This document shows positions 5,700 to 7,251 of a stretch of DNA of 7,251 bases, piece after piece; position 1 is the stretch's first letter, and every line of letters begins with the position of its first letter. The notes beneath the pieces were generated by a model. It saw only the letters and a list, made by a program, of their open reading frames with translations, had not been told where the DNA came from and made no database searches. Source of the stretch: an uncultured Collinsella sp. Its GTDB lineage: Bacteria; Actinomycetota; Coriobacteriia; Coriobacteriales; Coriobacteriaceae. Where the stretch lies: assembly GCA_902494555.1 (NCBI GenBank), contig CABUTR010000052.1:1-7251 (forward strand). Direction: 5' to 3'. A program made the translations under genes and the position numbers.

Positions 5700-6723
5700 A
5701 GTCATAACATTCGGTATTCCCTCGTATAACGCCGCTAAGGACATGGACCATTGCATCACCTCCATCTTGGAGGGGAGCAATTATGCCACCGATATCGAGA
5801 TTATCGTGGTGGACGACGGCTCCAAGGATGAGACGGCCGCCAAGGCCGACGAGTGGGAGGCCCGTTATCCTGGAATCATCCGCGCGGTGCACCAGGAGAA
5901 TAGCGGCCACGGTATTGCCGTCCTTTCGGGTCTGCGCGAGGCGCAGGGCACCTACTACAAGGTTGTCGACTCGGACGACTGGCTTGACGGCGCTGCCCTT
6001 TCGACCATGCTGTCGATTCTGCGCGGCTTTGAAGAGCGCGACCAGCGCGTTGACCTGTTTATCTCGAACTACGTGTACGAGAAGGTTTACGAGGGTACGC
6101 ATACGGCCATTGGTTACAAGTTTGCCCTGCCTCGAAAAAAGATCTTTACCTGGGACCAGATCGGCCATTTCCGCCTGGACCAGAATCTGCTCATGCACAG
6201 CCTGTGCTATCGCACGGATGTGCTGCGCGAGTCCAACCTTCCCATGCCGCCGCACACGTTCTATGTGGACAACATCTACGCCTACGTGCCGCTGCCGCGT
6301 TGCAAGACCATGTACTACGCCGACATCGACCTCTATCGCTACTTTATCGGTCGCGAGGGCCAGAGTGTCAACGAGGCCACGATGGTCAAGCGTCTGGACC
6401 AGCAGTTCCGTGTAACGCGCATCATGATGGAGTCGTACCACCTGTACAGCGATGTTGAGTCGTCGCGTCTGCGCTCGTACATGATGGGCTACTTCACCAT
6501 GATGATGGCGATCTGCTCGGTGCTTACCAAGCTTTCCGATGAGGATTGTGCCGACGAGCGCCTAAAGACGCTGTGGAATGATTTGAAGGCCTATGACGAG
6601 CGTATGTATCGTCGTGCACGTTACGGTGTGGTCGGCTTCTTCACTAACCTCCGCGGTCGTGCCGGAGACAAAACCACACTCGGCCTATACCGTCTTGCCT
6701 CAAAGATCTTCAAATTCAACTAG
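5692..6723 (+). CDS. Family 2 glycosyltransferase
   Basis: This is a GT-A fold, family 2 sugar transferase, probably acting on the cytoplasmic face of the membrane to build a surface polysaccharide. From the start at 5692 it has 343 residues. The nucleotide-sugar domain shows IPSYN (9-13), VVDDGS (39-44), ENSGHG (69-74) and the metal-binding DSDDW (93-97). The C-terminal half is mostly hydrophilic with no clear membrane span and ends in SKIFKFN. I chose ATG 5692 because MHKVITFGIPSYN is the usual family beginning and it overlaps the glf stop by eight bases; ATG 5674 in the same frame would add six residues. Neither start has a good ribosome site, which suggests translational coupling to glf. 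Linkage to glf makes UDP-galactofuranose a reasonable donor, but the sequence does not prove it. Confidence 0.88.
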   Translation: MHKVITFGIPSYNAAKDMDHCITSILEGSNYATDIEIIVVDDGSKDETAAKADEWEARYPGIIRAVHQENSGHGIAVLSGLREAQGTYYKVVDSDDWLDGAALSTMLSILRGFEERDQRVDLFISNYVYEKVYEGTHTAIGYKFALPRKKIFTWDQIGHFRLDQNLLMHSLCYRTDVLRESNLPMPPHTFYVDNIYAYVPLPRCKTMYYADIDLYRYFIGREGQSVNEATMVKRLDQQFRVTRIMMESYHLYSDVESSRLRSYMMGYFTMMMAICSVLTKLSDEDCADERLKTLWNDLKAYDERMYRRARYGVVGFFTNLRGRAGDKTTLGLYRLASKIFKFN

Positions 6724-6755
6724 CTGCTGAGTAATCGCTGCTGATAGGTTGACTG

Positions 6756-6865
6756 GGCCCCTTGGCCTTTAGTTTGCTACTGCGAACAGTCCTGCTCGCA
6801 CGGAAAGCACATTAAGTGCTTTCCGGCTCGTGCGGAACTTGTAGCAAACTAAAGGCCAAGGGGCC
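6756..6865 (+). repeat. 110-base nested palindromic element (copy 2), after the glycosyltransferase
   Basis: The outer arms at 6756-6780 and 6841-6865 are perfect 25-bp reverse complements. The interior has GGAAAGCAC (6802-6810) paired with GTGCTTTCC (6816-6824) around an ATTAA loop, then CGCAC (6797-6801) paired with GTGCG (6830-6834), with GGCTC (6825-6829) left as a one-sided bulge. The core 6786-6839 matches the reverse complement of 6993-7047 at 49 of 55 aligned positions. The arms match neither of the other copies. It begins 32 bases after the glycosyltransferase stop and has no U-run after it. Confidence 0.92.
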
Positions 6866-6890
6866 TCTGCTATAAGAATCGATTGTCAGG

Positions 6891-6958
6891 TTAATTGAAT
6901 TTGAAGATCTTAGACGCGCGGTACACAGGGGCCTGGGCTGAAAAGATTTTGGTTGGTA
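6891..6958 (-). pseudogene. Relic of a second glycosyltransferase 3' end
   Basis: On the minus strand the frame ending at 6891-6893 reads YRASKIFKFN then stop, matching YRLASKIFKFN at the end of the glycosyltransferase at 5692-6723. Seventeen bases are identical (6895-6911 against 6703-6719, inverted), and the YR and A residues just beyond also agree in the protein despite base changes. Upstream the frame runs into the palindromic element at 6959-7083 and stops inside its core, and no glycosyltransferase motif is visible. It looks like the tail of a lost paralogue cut by rearrangement. A locally inverted copy of the gene end is the alternative. Confidence 0.45.
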
Positions 6959-7083
6959 GGTTGCCCGGTGGGTCTTGGTTATGTTTGTCGCGAGTTCCGC
7001 ACGAGCCGAAGAGCACTTAATGTGCGCTTCGTGCGAGCCAGGACTGTAGAGCAGCAAACATAACCAAGACCCACCGGGCAACC
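6959..7083 (-). repeat. 125-base nested palindromic element (copy 3), after the minus-strand gene
   Basis: The outer arms at 6959-6987 and 7055-7083 are perfect 29-bp reverse complements. The core lies in the opposite strand sense to copy 2. GAAGAGCAC (7008-7016) pairs with GTGCGCTTC (7022-7030) with one mismatch, around a TTAAT loop. CGCAC (6998-7002) pairs with GTGCG (7031-7035), and GAGCC (7003-7007) is the one-sided bulge. Relative to copy 2 two stem pairs changed on both sides and kept pairing. The element begins 12 bases after the stop of the minus-strand gene at 7096-7251. Confidence 0.92.
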
Positions 7084-7095
7084 GGACGAGCTAGT

Positions 7096-7251
7096 TTACT
7101 TCGCGGCGCCGGGGATGCCGTGGGAGGTTTTGGCGGTTTTGGCTCCGTTTACGATGGCGGTTTGCAAAGCCCTTACGGCGAGCATGCCCAGCAGGTCTAG
7201 GGGAACGGCGGCGCTTGCCTGGGCGCCCAGTTTGCCGCTGGCGAGGGTGTA
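7096..7251 (-). CDS. C-terminal fragment, possibly a P1-family (DmpA-like) peptidase
   Basis: The minus strand is open from the window edge to TAA at 7096-7098, giving the last 51 codons of a gene that begins outside the window. Codon use is G+C-rich, like the other native genes. The fragment begins YTLASGKLGAQ, continues into an apparent amphipathic helix (LDLLGMLAVRALQTAIVNGA) and ends in a short basic tail, HGIPGAAK. A strand carrying T-L-A-S/T-G followed by a C-terminal helix that begins with an acidic residue recalls the end of P1-family (S58) aminopeptidases. No catalytic residue is in view, so the family is a recognition by eye. A palindromic element follows its stop. Confidence 0.55.
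   Translation of the reverse strand, partial: YTLASGKLGAQASAAVPLDLLGMLAVRALQTAIVNGAKTAKTSHGIPGAAK

Noticed and set aside
6812..7081. Minus-strand frame of 89 codons across the second and third palindromes
   Set aside because: It crosses parts of both hairpin elements and is out of frame with the recognisable SKIFKFN tail; its composition is not protein-like.
6756..7083. Integron attC sites
   Set aside because: The size and the one-sided bulge are similar, but the conserved outer box pair is absent (the outer arms share nothing), and no integrase or cassette series is visible.
6756..7083. CRISPR array or MITE
   Set aside because: There are no regularly spaced direct repeats. The two copies are inverted to each other, and their ends, which should be conserved in a MITE, are unrelated, with no target-site duplication seen.

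Overview
The window is a G+C-rich bacterial chromosome segment of 7251 bases. Codon use, long antisense open frames, AAGGAG-type ribosome sites and the gene set fit an anaerobic actinobacterium. I would guess a Coriobacteriia member such as Collinsella, but this is recognition by eye and no marker gene confirms it.

Layout. (1) 1-294 is the 3' end of a more AT-rich membrane transporter gene, closed by a hairpin terminator at 328-361. (2) 415-1593 and 1758-2936 are two tandem acetate kinase genes, each followed by its own intrinsic terminator. (3) 2995-3284 is a non-coding gap holding a 127-base nested palindrome. (4) 3285-4265 (minus) is phosphate acetyltransferase, pointing tail-to-tail at the second kinase. 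(5) 4266-4496 is a divergent control region. (6) 4497-5699 is UDP-galactopyranose mutase, overlapped by a family 2 glycosyltransferase gene ending at 6723. (7) 6724-7095 is non-coding and holds two more long palindromes, with a short relic of a glycosyltransferase 3' end between them. (8) 7096-7251 (minus) is the C-terminal end of a gene that resembles a P1-family peptidase.

How the genes work together. Phosphate acetyltransferase turns acetyl-CoA into acetyl phosphate, and acetate kinase turns that into acetate and ATP. This is the main ATP-yielding end of fermentation. The arrangement is unusual: there are two kinases, and pta is on the opposite strand. The mutase supplies UDP-galactofuranose and the adjoining glycosyltransferase probably uses a nucleotide sugar for a surface glycan; galactofuranosyl transfer itself is inference.

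Most notable signal: three long hairpin elements (3143-3269, 6756-6865, 6959-7083). Each has perfect 25-29 bp outer arms whose sequence is unique to that copy. The last two share a conserved 54-55 base inner core with compensatory stem changes, and the first shares only the core edges. All three lie 11-32 bases after a stop codon, with the core in the same orientation relative to the gene it follows. That is the reverse of a MITE or REP element, where the ends are conserved. It may be an undescribed family of 3'-end RNA or fold-back DNA elements.
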